This document shows, piece by piece, positions 45,738 through 53,908 of a stretch of DNA of 64,000 bases (position 1 is its first letter; every line of letters begins with the position of its first letter). The notes under the pieces are model-generated. The model saw only the letters and a program-made list of their open reading frames with translations, was not told the origin of the DNA and made no database searches. This stretch comes from an uncultured Chloroflexales bacterium (GTDB lineage: Bacteria; Chloroflexota; Chloroflexia; Chloroflexales; Chloroflexaceae), in assembly GCA_937902315.1 (NCBI GenBank), contig CALGUG010000008.1:175780-239779 (forward strand), given 5' to 3'. The position numbers and the translations under genes were made by a program.

Positions 45738-47579
45738 TTAGGCGTTGCGCTTGAGAATCACGATTGTGATATCGTCGTGTTGGGTTTGGTCGCCTACAAA
45801 GTTGCGCAGGGCCGCCAAGATCTGCTCGATGATCTGGGCGGGCGGGCTGGCATGATGTTGGCGCAGAATCGCTTTGAGACGCTCTTCGCCGAACATCTCT
45901 CGCCTGCTGTTCATGCTCTCGGTGACGCCGTCGGTATAGAAACAGATCAAATCGCCCACCTGCAGCTCGATCGTGCGCTGGTCGAACTGAGCCTCGGGCA
46001 TAATGCCTAAGACAAGACCCTTGGCATGCAGCTCTTCGATCGAAGCCTCTTTAGCACGGTAGAGCAAGGGATAGTTGTGACCAGCGTTGGCGTAGCAGAC
46101 GCTATGGTTTTCGACATCGAGCAAGGCATAGAAACAGGTTACAAAGAGGCCCGCCCGCGATTCGTCGAGGATCAGACGGTTGGTGTCTTTCATCACGGTG
46201 ATGGGCGTGCGCCCACCGCTGGCATTGGCGCGCAATAGGGTGCGCGAAAGCACCATAAAGAGGGCGGCCGGAACGCCTTTATCGGTCACATCGGCGATCA
46301 CTAAGCCGAGCTGCTTGGGCGTAGGCGCTTTGTGAGGCGCGCGCCCCTTGAGGCTCGCGATCAAGGGCAGATCGCGCGGCACCAACTGCTCTTGCCCGCT
46401 CTCGTAGAAGGGAATGAAGTCGTAGAAGTCGCCACCGACTTGGCGCGCCGGCAGATAGAAAGCATCGATCTGATAGCCCGGGATGTCGGGGCGGCTGTTG
46501 GGCAAGAAGCTGGCCTGAATATCGCGGGCTAGGTCGAGCTCTTGCTCAAGCTTTTGGCGTCCGAGCGACTCTTGCTGCAGACGGTCGCGCTCGATGGTTT
46601 GCGCCAAAAGGCTGGCGAGCAGTTCGAGGGTTTGCACTTCATCGTCAAGAAAGCTGCGGGCCGCATGTGAGTTGACCATCAGGGTGCCAACCGGCGCGTT
46701 GGCAACTTGAACCGTCACACACATATGGCCTGCGAAGCTTTGCTTGGCTAACAGCTCGGGCAGGGTCTCGAAGGTGTCGTCGGCCAGATTGCTCGAGCGC
46801 TCGGGCAGATACCAGAGGTGGGGCTGATGATGGTCGAGCACTACCGGCCAAGCTGTGTTTTCGGGCAGATCCCAGCCGTGGGTGGCGCGCAAGATCGCTT
46901 GGCCTGCCTCTTCGTCGGCTTCGATATAGGCGCAGGCATCGGCTTGCAACATGCGCGCTCCTACACGCACAAGGCGCTGCAAGGCCGGATCGAGCGCTTC
47001 GGCCAACAGCAGCTCTTGCGAGAGCCGCAAAAGCGCGCCCTGTTCTTGCACTCGCCTGACCTTGACTTGCTCGTAGAGCTGGGCGCGCGCAATGGCTGTG
47101 CCCAACAGGTAACCCGCCGCCGAAAGAAGCTGGAGTTGGGCCGGTGTAAAGCGTGCCCATTCGCTGGTGGCAACGTTTAGAATGCCCAAGATCTGCTCGC
47201 CGCTGTAGAGCGGCACCGAGGCATGCTGAAACAGGCCGCGTTTGTCGCCAACCGCCGTGCGTAAGCGGGTGCAGCGCACCATGTTGACGGCTTTGGTCAG
47301 CTTGCCTGCCAGGCAAAACTCTTGACAATCGCAGGGTCCTTGCCAAGCAGGGCCAGGGTAACTGATAGCTGGCGGCAGATCGTGACGAGCTGCCAGCCGA
47401 AAATGTCCGTTCTCCTCGAGCAGAAAGATCCAACCACTGTGTAAGCCCATCAATTCGATGATCTGTTGTAGGGCTTGCTCGATCGCTTCACGTATGTCAA
47501 CTGCTCGGTTGAGGGTTTGTGCTAGCGAATTGAGCGTGGTGAGCTCTACAATACGCTGTTGACTATCAGTCAGCGCCAT
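45738..47579 (-). CDS. GAF-GAF-SpoIIE phosphatase with a cysteine-rich first GAF domain
   Basis: The 613-residue cytoplasmic protein has two GAF domains (about 12-170 and 190-330), a coiled linker (LQQESLGRQKLEQELDLA) and a C-terminal SpoIIE-type PP2C domain with YLPARQVGGDFYDFIPF, LVIADVTDKGVPAALFM, ICFYTDGVTESMN and TQHDDITIVIL. Metal-binding Asp residues are all present, so it should be active. The first GAF holds Cys residues in the pattern CDCQEFC and, further on, VNMVRCTRL, which could bind a metal or Fe-S cluster or sense redox state. The output would be dephosphorylation of an unknown Ser/Thr-phosphorylated partner. Confidence 0.92.
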   Translation of the reverse strand: MALTDSQQRIVELTTLNSLAQTLNRAVDIREAIEQALQQIIELMGLHSGWIFLLEENGHFRLAARHDLPPAISYPGPAWQGPCDCQEFCLAGKLTKAVNMVRCTRLRTAVGDKRGLFQHASVPLYSGEQILGILNVATSEWARFTPAQLQLLSAAGYLLGTAIARAQLYEQVKVRRVQEQGALLRLSQELLLAEALDPALQRLVRVGARMLQADACAYIEADEEAGQAILRATHGWDLPENTAWPVVLDHHQPHLWYLPERSSNLADDTFETLPELLAKQSFAGHMCVTVQVANAPVGTLMVNSHAARSFLDDEVQTLELLASLLAQTIERDRLQQESLGRQKLEQELDLARDIQASFLPNSRPDIPGYQIDAFYLPARQVGGDFYDFIPFYESGQEQLVPRDLPLIASLKGRAPHKAPTPKQLGLVIADVTDKGVPAALFMVLSRTLLRANASGGRTPITVMKDTNRLILDESRAGLFVTCFYALLDVENHSVCYANAGHNYPLLYRAKEASIEELHAKGLVLGIMPEAQFDQRTIELQVGDLICFYTDGVTESMNSRREMFGEERLKAILRQHHASPPAQIIEQILAALRNFVGDQTQHDDITIVILKRNA

Positions 47580-47831
47580 ACACTTCCTTGCACCTTGTGC
47601 AACAAGAACAACAACGAGTGGTGGAAGGAGTCCACCACCCGTCGTACTGATTAATCATTCCATTAACAGATCAACCTGTCCTCAACAGCGTATAGTGATC
47701 GAGCCTAGGTGCGCTTATGGACAGAGGGAAGCTGCAATAGGTTGGCGAATGCGCCTTAGCCATCAGAGTAAGGAGTGCGAATACAGTGCTCTTAAGGGCT
47801 GGGGACAGTTCGCTCTGTTGCGTAATCAGTC
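47580..47831. other. Promoter region of the GAF-SpoIIE gene
   Basis: A 252-bp gap between two minus-strand genes. No repeat of the A-E families or strong terminator was seen. A plus-strand frame at 47695-47937 overlaps the methyltransferase end and is not supported. Confidence 0.4.
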
Positions 47832-48494
47832 CTATTTTGCGTTTTCTTTTTTACGACTAATCGAAACGCCATCTCGCAATGGAATTATGACCGATTCGAG
47901 CTGTGGATGGCTCATAACAGCGCGGTTAAAACGCTGAATACCACGCACCGTCGGCATGGCATCTTCTTCCAAGACTTGAGCACTACACAAAACGTTATCG
48001 CTGATCAACAAACCGCCGGGTCGCAGTAATGGCACACACATCTCGAGCGCAACGAGTGCGAGATCGTCTTGACGAAGATTGCGCAAATTGTCGAGAAAGA
48101 TGATGTCGTACGGGCCTTCCAGACGCGAAAGCTCTTCCTGCCACTGCCCGGTCAAGATCTGCAATTGTTCGCCATAACCCGCGCGATCGACGAATTCGCG
48201 AGCCAGCCGATAACGATTCGGCTCTTCCTCAATTGCCGTCAATTTCCCGCCCACCGGACCGACCGCTTGAAGCAGCCACATAGCTGCATAGCCGGTTGCT
48301 GTTCCGATCTCCAACGCTTCACGCGCACCGATGCTCTTGGCGAGGATATAGATCAACTGCCCTTCGGTCGGCCCAAGCAATGGCAGACCGTGCTTGTGGG
48401 CACGTTGTTCTAGCTCGGCAAACACATCGTCGCGTGGAGGCATCAATGAGGCAATATAGTCTTCGATTTGGAGATTTGTGATATCGTAGCGCAT
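47832..48494 (-). CDS. SAM-dependent O-methyltransferase (caffeoyl-CoA/catechol type)
   Basis: The 220-residue protein has the class-I fold of the Methyltransf_3 family. SAM-binding motif I is ALEIGTATGYAAMWLLQAV; motif II is KLTAIEEEPNRYRLAREFV; IIFLDNLRN takes the position of the metal-binding Asp; LLRPGGLLISDNVLCSAQV is the last strand with Asp-Asn. The C-terminus is PLRDGVSISRK. Substrates in this family are hydroxylated aromatics, tRNA wobble hydroxyuridine (TrmR-type enzymes) or others. The last is a real alternative for a lone bacterial gene of this size. Confidence 0.88.
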   Translation of the reverse strand: MRYDITNLQIEDYIASLMPPRDDVFAELEQRAHKHGLPLLGPTEGQLIYILAKSIGAREALEIGTATGYAAMWLLQAVGPVGGKLTAIEEEPNRYRLAREFVDRAGYGEQLQILTGQWQEELSRLEGPYDIIFLDNLRNLRQDDLALVALEMCVPLLRPGGLLISDNVLCSAQVLEEDAMPTVRGIQRFNRAVMSHPQLESVIIPLRDGVSISRKKENAK

Positions 48495-48857
48495 GTACAG
48501 ATTTCCCCGTCCTTGTAACGGATGGTTGTAAGCCTCAACCTCGATTGTACCACAAAAGCACCTATCTTTAGCGGAAATCTAGACTTTAGCGGAAATCTAG
48601 AACTTTCATACGATAAGGCGCAATCTTACCATGCCCGATCACACAGATAGTATACGCCATAGCACAAACCATTGCTATTCACTTGAGAGCCTCTAGTTGT
48701 CACTTTTGTTACAAGATACAGCCGATTATAAAACAATCTTTATAGGAGAATTACGAGAACGCAACGAGTTAGAAGCCCTTTAAACGGGTTCAGCATGTTA
48801 TACTGCGAGGCAAGTGAGTTGGTGCCAAAGATGCACAATCAACAGAAGGGAGCGAAG
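48495..48857. other. Divergent intergenic region with an 18-bp tandem duplication
   Basis: CTTTAGCGGAAATCTAGA occurs twice in direct succession (48566-48583 and 48584-48601). The rest is AT-rich and must hold promoters for the methyltransferase and the phosphorylase; TATACT near 48801 is a possible -10 box for the latter. Confidence 0.6.
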
Positions 48858-50630
48858 ATGACCAGTAAGCCTAACCCCATCCCCGCCCCACTGCTACAAC
48901 AACTACACGAACACCTCGCTGCGATCTACCCCGCCGATCAGGTCGAATCGACCTACAAAGCGCTCGTCAGCCAGATCGAAAGCTTTCGCCAAGCCCATCC
49001 CGAGCTAGCCACAGGCACAACAAGCGAACGCTTCAGCGAGCGCGATGTGATCTTGATCACCTACGGCGACCAGATTCGCGAAGAGGGCAAAGCGCCGCTT
49101 CAAAGCCTCTACGAAGTCTTGTCGAGCTACACCGGTGATGTGCTGAACGGAATCCACTTTCTGCCCTTCTTCCCCTACACCTCCGATGATGGCTTTTCGG
49201 TTGTCGATTATCTGCAGATCAACCCAGCGCTCGGCACATGGAACGACGTCGAACCCTTCCGCCAGCACTTCAAGCTGATGTTCGACTTTGTGATCAATCA
49301 TATCTCGGCCAGCAGCGCTTGGTTCCAAGGCTTCTTAAACGGCGATGAACGCTATAAAGACTACTTTATTGTGGTCGATCCTTCGATCGACCTATCGCAG
49401 GTGACCCGCCCGCGCGCCCTACCGCTGCTAACACCTTTCGAAACCGCGCGCGGCACCGAATATGTCTGGACCACCTTTAGCGCCGATCAGATCGACCTCA
49501 ACTTCGCCAACCCAGCGGTGCTTTTAGACATGACCCACGTTATGTTGGAGTATGTGGCGCACGGAGCGAAGCTGCTGCGCATGGACGCTGTGACCTACCT
49601 CTGGAAGACGATCGGCACAAACTGCGTGCACCTGCCCCAAACCCACCGCGTTGTGCAGCTCTGGCGCACCGTGCTCGACGCGGTTGCGCCGCAAACGCTG
49701 ATCGTGACAGAGACCAATGTGCCCCATCTCGAAAACATCAGCTACTTCGGCGATGGCCACAACGAAGCCCAAATGGTCTATCAGTTCCCGCTGGCGCCGC
49801 TGACGCTCTACACCTTCAACAAGGCTGATTCGAGTGTTTTGCAACAGTGGGCCGGCACGCTCGAAACACCTTCGAGCCAAACGACTTTCTTCAACTTCTT
49901 GGCCTCGCACGATGGCATTGGTGTGCGCCCGACCGAAGGCATTTTGTCGCAAGCAGAGCGCGACGAGCTGGCCGAGCGCGTTATCGAGCACGGTGGCTTT
50001 GTCTCGTACCGCAACAATCCCGACGGCACCCAGAGCCCCTACGAGCTGAACATCAACTATTTCGATGCGCTCAACAACCCCGAAAGCGACGAGCCGCTCG
50101 ATGTCCAGATCGATCGTTTTATGGCTTCTCAAGCAATTATGCTCAGCTTGGCTGGAGTGCCGGGCATCTATGTGCACAGCCTGTTCGGCAGCCGCAGTTG
50201 GCGCGAGGGTGTCGCGCAAACCGGCCACAACCGCACCATCAATCGCCAAAAGTTCGAGCGCGCCCGTCTCGAAGCAGAGCTCAACGATCATAATTCGCTT
50301 CGTTCGCGCGTCTTCGAGCGCTATCGCACCCTGATCCAAACCCGCACGTCCGACAAAGCCTTCCATCCCAACGGCGGCCAGCAGATCATTCCCTGCGATC
50401 CGGGCCTGTTCTGTTTTGTGCGCAGCGCTCCCGATGGCACTAGCCAAGTGCTCTGCATCACCAGCGTTGCCCCCGAGCCGCGCCAGCTATCGCTCAATCT
50501 CAGCTCGTACGGTATTGCAAGCAGCAGTCGCATGCTCGATCTCATCAGCAATCAAACCTATCAAGTCGATACCGATGGGCGCTTGAACTTCCAGGTCGAG
50601 CCGTACCGTGTGCTCTGGCTCAAAGCCTAG
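48858..50630 (+). CDS. GH13 subfamily 18 sugar phosphorylase, probably glucosylglycerate phosphorylase
   Basis: The 590-residue protein belongs to the sucrose-phosphorylase group of GH13. The nucleophile Asp is in KLLRMDAVTYLWK, the acid/base Glu in IVTETNVPHLEN, and the third Asp in NFLASHDGIGVRPTEG. The segments TNCVHLPQTHRVVQLWR, EAQMVYQFPLAPL and GVPGIYVHSLFGSR are more like YcjM-type glucosylglycerate phosphorylases than classical sucrose phosphorylase. Such an enzyme splits 2-glucosyl-glycerate with phosphate into glucose 1-phosphate and glycerate. Sucrose-6F-phosphate phosphorylase is the main alternative. ATG 48858 follows GAAGGGAG; earlier in-frame codons are not family-like. Confidence 0.87.
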   Translation: MTSKPNPIPAPLLQQLHEHLAAIYPADQVESTYKALVSQIESFRQAHPELATGTTSERFSERDVILITYGDQIREEGKAPLQSLYEVLSSYTGDVLNGIHFLPFFPYTSDDGFSVVDYLQINPALGTWNDVEPFRQHFKLMFDFVINHISASSAWFQGFLNGDERYKDYFIVVDPSIDLSQVTRPRALPLLTPFETARGTEYVWTTFSADQIDLNFANPAVLLDMTHVMLEYVAHGAKLLRMDAVTYLWKTIGTNCVHLPQTHRVVQLWRTVLDAVAPQTLIVTETNVPHLENISYFGDGHNEAQMVYQFPLAPLTLYTFNKADSSVLQQWAGTLETPSSQTTFFNFLASHDGIGVRPTEGILSQAERDELAERVIEHGGFVSYRNNPDGTQSPYELNINYFDALNNPESDEPLDVQIDRFMASQAIMLSLAGVPGIYVHSLFGSRSWREGVAQTGHNRTINRQKFERARLEAELNDHNSLRSRVFERYRTLIQTRTSDKAFHPNGGQQIIPCDPGLFCFVRSAPDGTSQVLCITSVAPEPRQLSLNLSSYGIASSSRMLDLISNQTYQVDTDGRLNFQVEPYRVLWLKA

Positions 50631-50638
50631 CTTCTAAA

Positions 50639-50675
50639 AGAACCGTGCCCTAAGTTTGTTAAAGGGCACGGTTCT
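50639..50675 (+). terminator. Terminator of the phosphorylase gene
   Basis: AGAACCGTGCCCT pairs with AGGGCACGGTTCT around a loop of about ten nt, immediately after the stop. The tail has only few T. Confidence 0.8.
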
Positions 50676-50689
50676 GCTCGACAACACGC

Positions 50690-51050
50690 TCTGTTTTTCT
50701 TGGTCTATCTATCGCTGGCGGAGAGGTCTCAACCTCCCATCCGTTCCTCAGCGCGTCCGCCTACGGCTACCAGCATCCCGCCCTCCCATGCGGCTTCTCA
50801 AGCGTGTGCGCTGTATTCGCTGCCTTCGCCGCCTAAAGATCATCGTTGTCTTCGACAAACGTAGCCGCCGAGGCGTACCCTGAGCCTGTCGAAGGGCATG
50901 CTTCGGCGGTTTTAGCATTCCCAAGCTCTAAAGCAGTCACACAAATATCTCAAGACAAATCCCTTAAAAGACTCAGTGCCTTGTGGTGAATAATAGGCCC
51001 TCATCCCCCAACCCTTCTGCCGCAAGCAGGAGAAGGGAGCAAGGCTGCCT
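50690..51050. repeat. Element A and an E-type hairpin
   Basis: Element A covers about 50700-50800 (CGCTGGCGGAGAGGTCTC, core GCGTCCGCCTACGGCTACC at 50755, then CATCCCGCCC). An E-type variant (CCCTCATCCCCCAACCC, then CTTCTGCCGCAAGCAGGAG) lies at 51000-51045. Between them is a GC-rich stretch with TGAGCCTGTCGAAGGGCA (about 50881), similar to 63.75 kb. No gene is supported. Confidence 0.65.
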
Positions 51051-51216
51051 GTTTCCAATAACGATGTAAATTGTTTAAATTGTCTTTGGTATAAACTTAG
51101 TTTTTCAAGTGCGTTATTTTCGCATGAAACTTGTTAAAAATCTTGTCAATACTCAGTGTCTCAGTGCCTTGCGTGGTAAATAAAAACAGTGCCTCGTGTG
51201 GTGAAAAACTTGAAAA

Positions 51217-51262
51217 GCCGTACCCTTCGGCAAGCAATTTCTGCGCTTAAAGGGTACGGCTT
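51217..51262 (-). terminator. Terminator of the ABC-GH116 operon
   Basis: GCCGTACCCTT (51217-51227) pairs with AAGGGTACGGC (51249-51260) just past the GH116 stop, with an inner loop able to pair partly. Confidence 0.7.
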
Positions 51263-51269
51263 GCTGATT

Positions 51270-53795
51270 CTAGAAGGAAACTTCGAGGGTATCGTTGACG
51301 CCGAGCTGCAGTTCGTCGCTGAAGACCAAAGTCAGGCCATTGTCGTCCGCTGCGACGCTGCACTCGACCGCGCTGCCGTTGAGGCTGACGCTGGCGCTGC
51401 TAGCGTTGACTTTGCCCAACGAGAGCTGCTTGAGGGCTTGGCTGCCGTAGCGCACCTCAAGGCTGGCCTTGTTGGCGTTCTGGCTGAAGCTGCCCCAAGC
51501 GGTGCCGGTGCTCCAGAAGGAGCGGAAGTCGCCAGACTGAACCGGAGCGAAGCCCAACGAAGCTTGATCAACATCGGCGCGAGCGCCGCTCAAGGCGATC
51601 AGCAAAGCCCAGCTCGCCATACTGCGCGCGTAGTGGTGGCCACACTCGACCTCGTTCCACGGGCTGCGCTTGTAGCCATCTTGGCGGTCGCGCACGCTCT
51701 GCACGATCTCCAAGCCCTCGTCGACCCAGCCTTCAAAGATCAGATGGGCGGCGACTTGGTATTCGATACCCGTCCAAACCTCGTCTGAGTAGGGGAAGGG
51801 GAAGCGCGGGCGTCCGCCGTGCGGCCAGCTACACAGCAACAGACCGGCTTCGTCGTTGAGAGCGTAGGTGCGCTGGCAGTTCACATGCTCGCGGAAGTCG
51901 CGCAGGAAGTTGTACGTATGCACGGCCTTGATCGCACTGCGCACATGCTCGAGCGGCAGCAGATCGCCCAAACCGAGCATGCGGGCGTGCAACTGTGCCA
52001 ACAGTTGGTCCGAGAGACAGCCCGTAGCGTGCTGGTACTTGTGCTCGTTGATGTCGTCGAGGCGTTGCACGTAGTATTCGCCGTTCCAGAGCACTTCGTC
52101 GAGGCGCGCACTGCCGCGCTCGAATTCGGCCCGACAGCGAGCCGCTAGCTCCGGCTCGCCCATCACCTTGGCGAGCTCTTCGACGGCGCGCAGACCAGCC
52201 AAGTAGTGAATGCCACACAGTGGGTTGGGACCATAGAATTCGATGTCGTAGGTGTTGTGCTGGCGCCCATCGAGCAAGCCGTCGTTATCGGTATCCCAAT
52301 GTTTGCCCGCGTAGTCGATCGCGCGCTTCACGCCCGGCCAGACCATTTCAAGCCACTGCTTGTTGCCGCTCAGCAGCCACTCGCGATAGACACGCAAAAT
52401 ACTGCCCATCTGTCCGTCGACGGCGGCCTCGGGCTTCTGATCGCCCCACGACCAAACGAACTGATCGCCGAAGGTCTTGTAGGTGCGGAAGCTCATATAG
52501 CCGTCCTCTTCGGTCTCGATCACAAACTCGATTCGGCGCATCTCGCGTTCGAGTGAGGGGAAGAGGTAAGCCACCGTGTAGGCGTAGCTCCAGACGTGGG
52601 TACAGTTGCCATCGCAGCTTCCGCCATCGTCGAAACAGCCTTCATAAGCCATAAAGCGCCCATCTTCCAGCCAGAAACAGGTCGGGCTGCGCACCACGGG
52701 GATGTTACCAGCCAGGGCGTCGATCACGCTGGGCGGCAGAGTGCTATCGAAGAGCGACTGCTGGAAGCGGCGGCTCTCTTCGGTCAGACGTGGCAGCTCT
52801 TTGACCAAATATTGAGCGGTCGCCCACGAGTTCTCGAAACGGGTGGCGTAGTGGTTGCGAATGGTCTTGTCGGTCGGCTTGCCCCAGCTATGCAGCCGAT
52901 TCGGGAACGACCAGGTGATGAAGAAGCGGTATTCGCCGCTGGCGCCGGGTTGCAGCGTATCAACCAGACCGAGCGAGCCGGTATCGCTATGGCCGGGAGC
53001 GCTCGGGGTGTCGTAGTTGAAGTCGGTCAGTAGGCCATCTTCGTGTAGATCGTCCCAGAAGTCTTGCAAGAAGTCGAACCAAGCGCCGCGTAACCAAGCG
53101 CGTTTGTAGGTGACTTGACCGCTGAAGTCGCTGCTCAAGCTCAGATCACCGTAGCTCAGATCGCTCGGCTTGAACTGTTCAGAGCGCAGGAACAGGCCAC
53201 GTAGACCGTCTTCCTCGCGCCAATCGTTCACATTTTGACCAACTCCACCTCGTCCCAAGTTGCCGAAGCGATCGTAGCCGATGCCGCCGACTGGGTTGGC
53301 CAGCGATCCGACCACGGTCAAGTTGACGGGCTGTTCAGCGCGGTTGGTGATGCGATAGGTCAGAATGGCGCAGGGTATGCCCGAGTCTTCGGGGTTGAGC
53401 GGAATGAGCGGGTTAAAGGCTTCGAGCGAAATATCGAGCGGCAGCTTCGGGTCGCTGAATGTGATCCGGGCGAAGGGATATTCGCCCACCATTTCCGAGC
53501 TGGCCATGCGAGGCAGGCCGCCGCCCGAGACTGGGTGGTAACCATGCGAGAGATTGTGCGGCTTCTGAAGCGGCCCTTCGATCACGCGGGTGATCGCCTC
53601 ATCGCTACCGAACTGAGCGCGCAAAGCGAAGAAGGTGTTGGGAAGCACACATCCCTTGTTGGCGCTGTTGAAGATCTCCCAGTCGCGCAGTTCGCCACGC
53701 GCACCCAGAGAGACATTGCCTGTGCCGATGCCGCCGAGCGGGAAGAGCGCAGCCGTAGCTGCGGCGTCGTATCTACGAGTAGCCTTTGTTGTCAT
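51270..53795 (-). CDS. GH116 beta-glycosidase, first of a pair (GBA2-like)
   Basis: The 841-residue protein has the N-terminal beta domain (LFPLGGIGTGNVSLGARGEL) and the C-terminal (alpha/alpha)6 catalytic domain of family GH116, which includes bile-acid beta-glucosidase/glucosylceramidase GBA2 and prokaryotic beta-glucosidases or xylosidases. Likely catalytic residues are Glu385 (FMAYEGCFDDGGSCDGNC, nucleophile) and Asp517 (RQHNTYDIEFYGPNP, acid/base). Both are intact. No signal peptide is seen, so it acts on imported oligosaccharide in the cytoplasm. It is the distal gene of a minus-strand set with the second GH116 and the ABC importer. Glucose or xylose specificity cannot be decided. Confidence 0.9.
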   Translation of the reverse strand: MTTKATRRYDAAATAALFPLGGIGTGNVSLGARGELRDWEIFNSANKGCVLPNTFFALRAQFGSDEAITRVIEGPLQKPHNLSHGYHPVSGGGLPRMASSEMVGEYPFARITFSDPKLPLDISLEAFNPLIPLNPEDSGIPCAILTYRITNRAEQPVNLTVVGSLANPVGGIGYDRFGNLGRGGVGQNVNDWREEDGLRGLFLRSEQFKPSDLSYGDLSLSSDFSGQVTYKRAWLRGAWFDFLQDFWDDLHEDGLLTDFNYDTPSAPGHSDTGSLGLVDTLQPGASGEYRFFITWSFPNRLHSWGKPTDKTIRNHYATRFENSWATAQYLVKELPRLTEESRRFQQSLFDSTLPPSVIDALAGNIPVVRSPTCFWLEDGRFMAYEGCFDDGGSCDGNCTHVWSYAYTVAYLFPSLEREMRRIEFVIETEEDGYMSFRTYKTFGDQFVWSWGDQKPEAAVDGQMGSILRVYREWLLSGNKQWLEMVWPGVKRAIDYAGKHWDTDNDGLLDGRQHNTYDIEFYGPNPLCGIHYLAGLRAVEELAKVMGEPELAARCRAEFERGSARLDEVLWNGEYYVQRLDDINEHKYQHATGCLSDQLLAQLHARMLGLGDLLPLEHVRSAIKAVHTYNFLRDFREHVNCQRTYALNDEAGLLLCSWPHGGRPRFPFPYSDEVWTGIEYQVAAHLIFEGWVDEGLEIVQSVRDRQDGYKRSPWNEVECGHHYARSMASWALLIALSGARADVDQASLGFAPVQSGDFRSFWSTGTAWGSFSQNANKASLEVRYGSQALKQLSLGKVNASSASVSLNGSAVECSVAADDNGLTLVFSDELQLGVNDTLEVSF

Positions 53796-53908
53796 TCCAA
53801 TCTCCGATGATCAATGACGGACGCTGTCAGACTGCCTAGCTATTCAGTTGTAGAACGAGTGTTGAGCTTGCGCAGTCGTTGCAAATCGATCGCGCAAGCT
53901 CGCTGAGA

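Noticed and set aside
51270..53795. Loss of a catalytic Glu in the first GH116 copy (WSYAYT where the second has WNYEQ)
   Set aside because: Comparison with the GBA2 pattern places the nucleophile in the preceding EGC motif (Glu385 and Glu391), which both copies keep. The WNYEQ difference is not evidence of inactivity.
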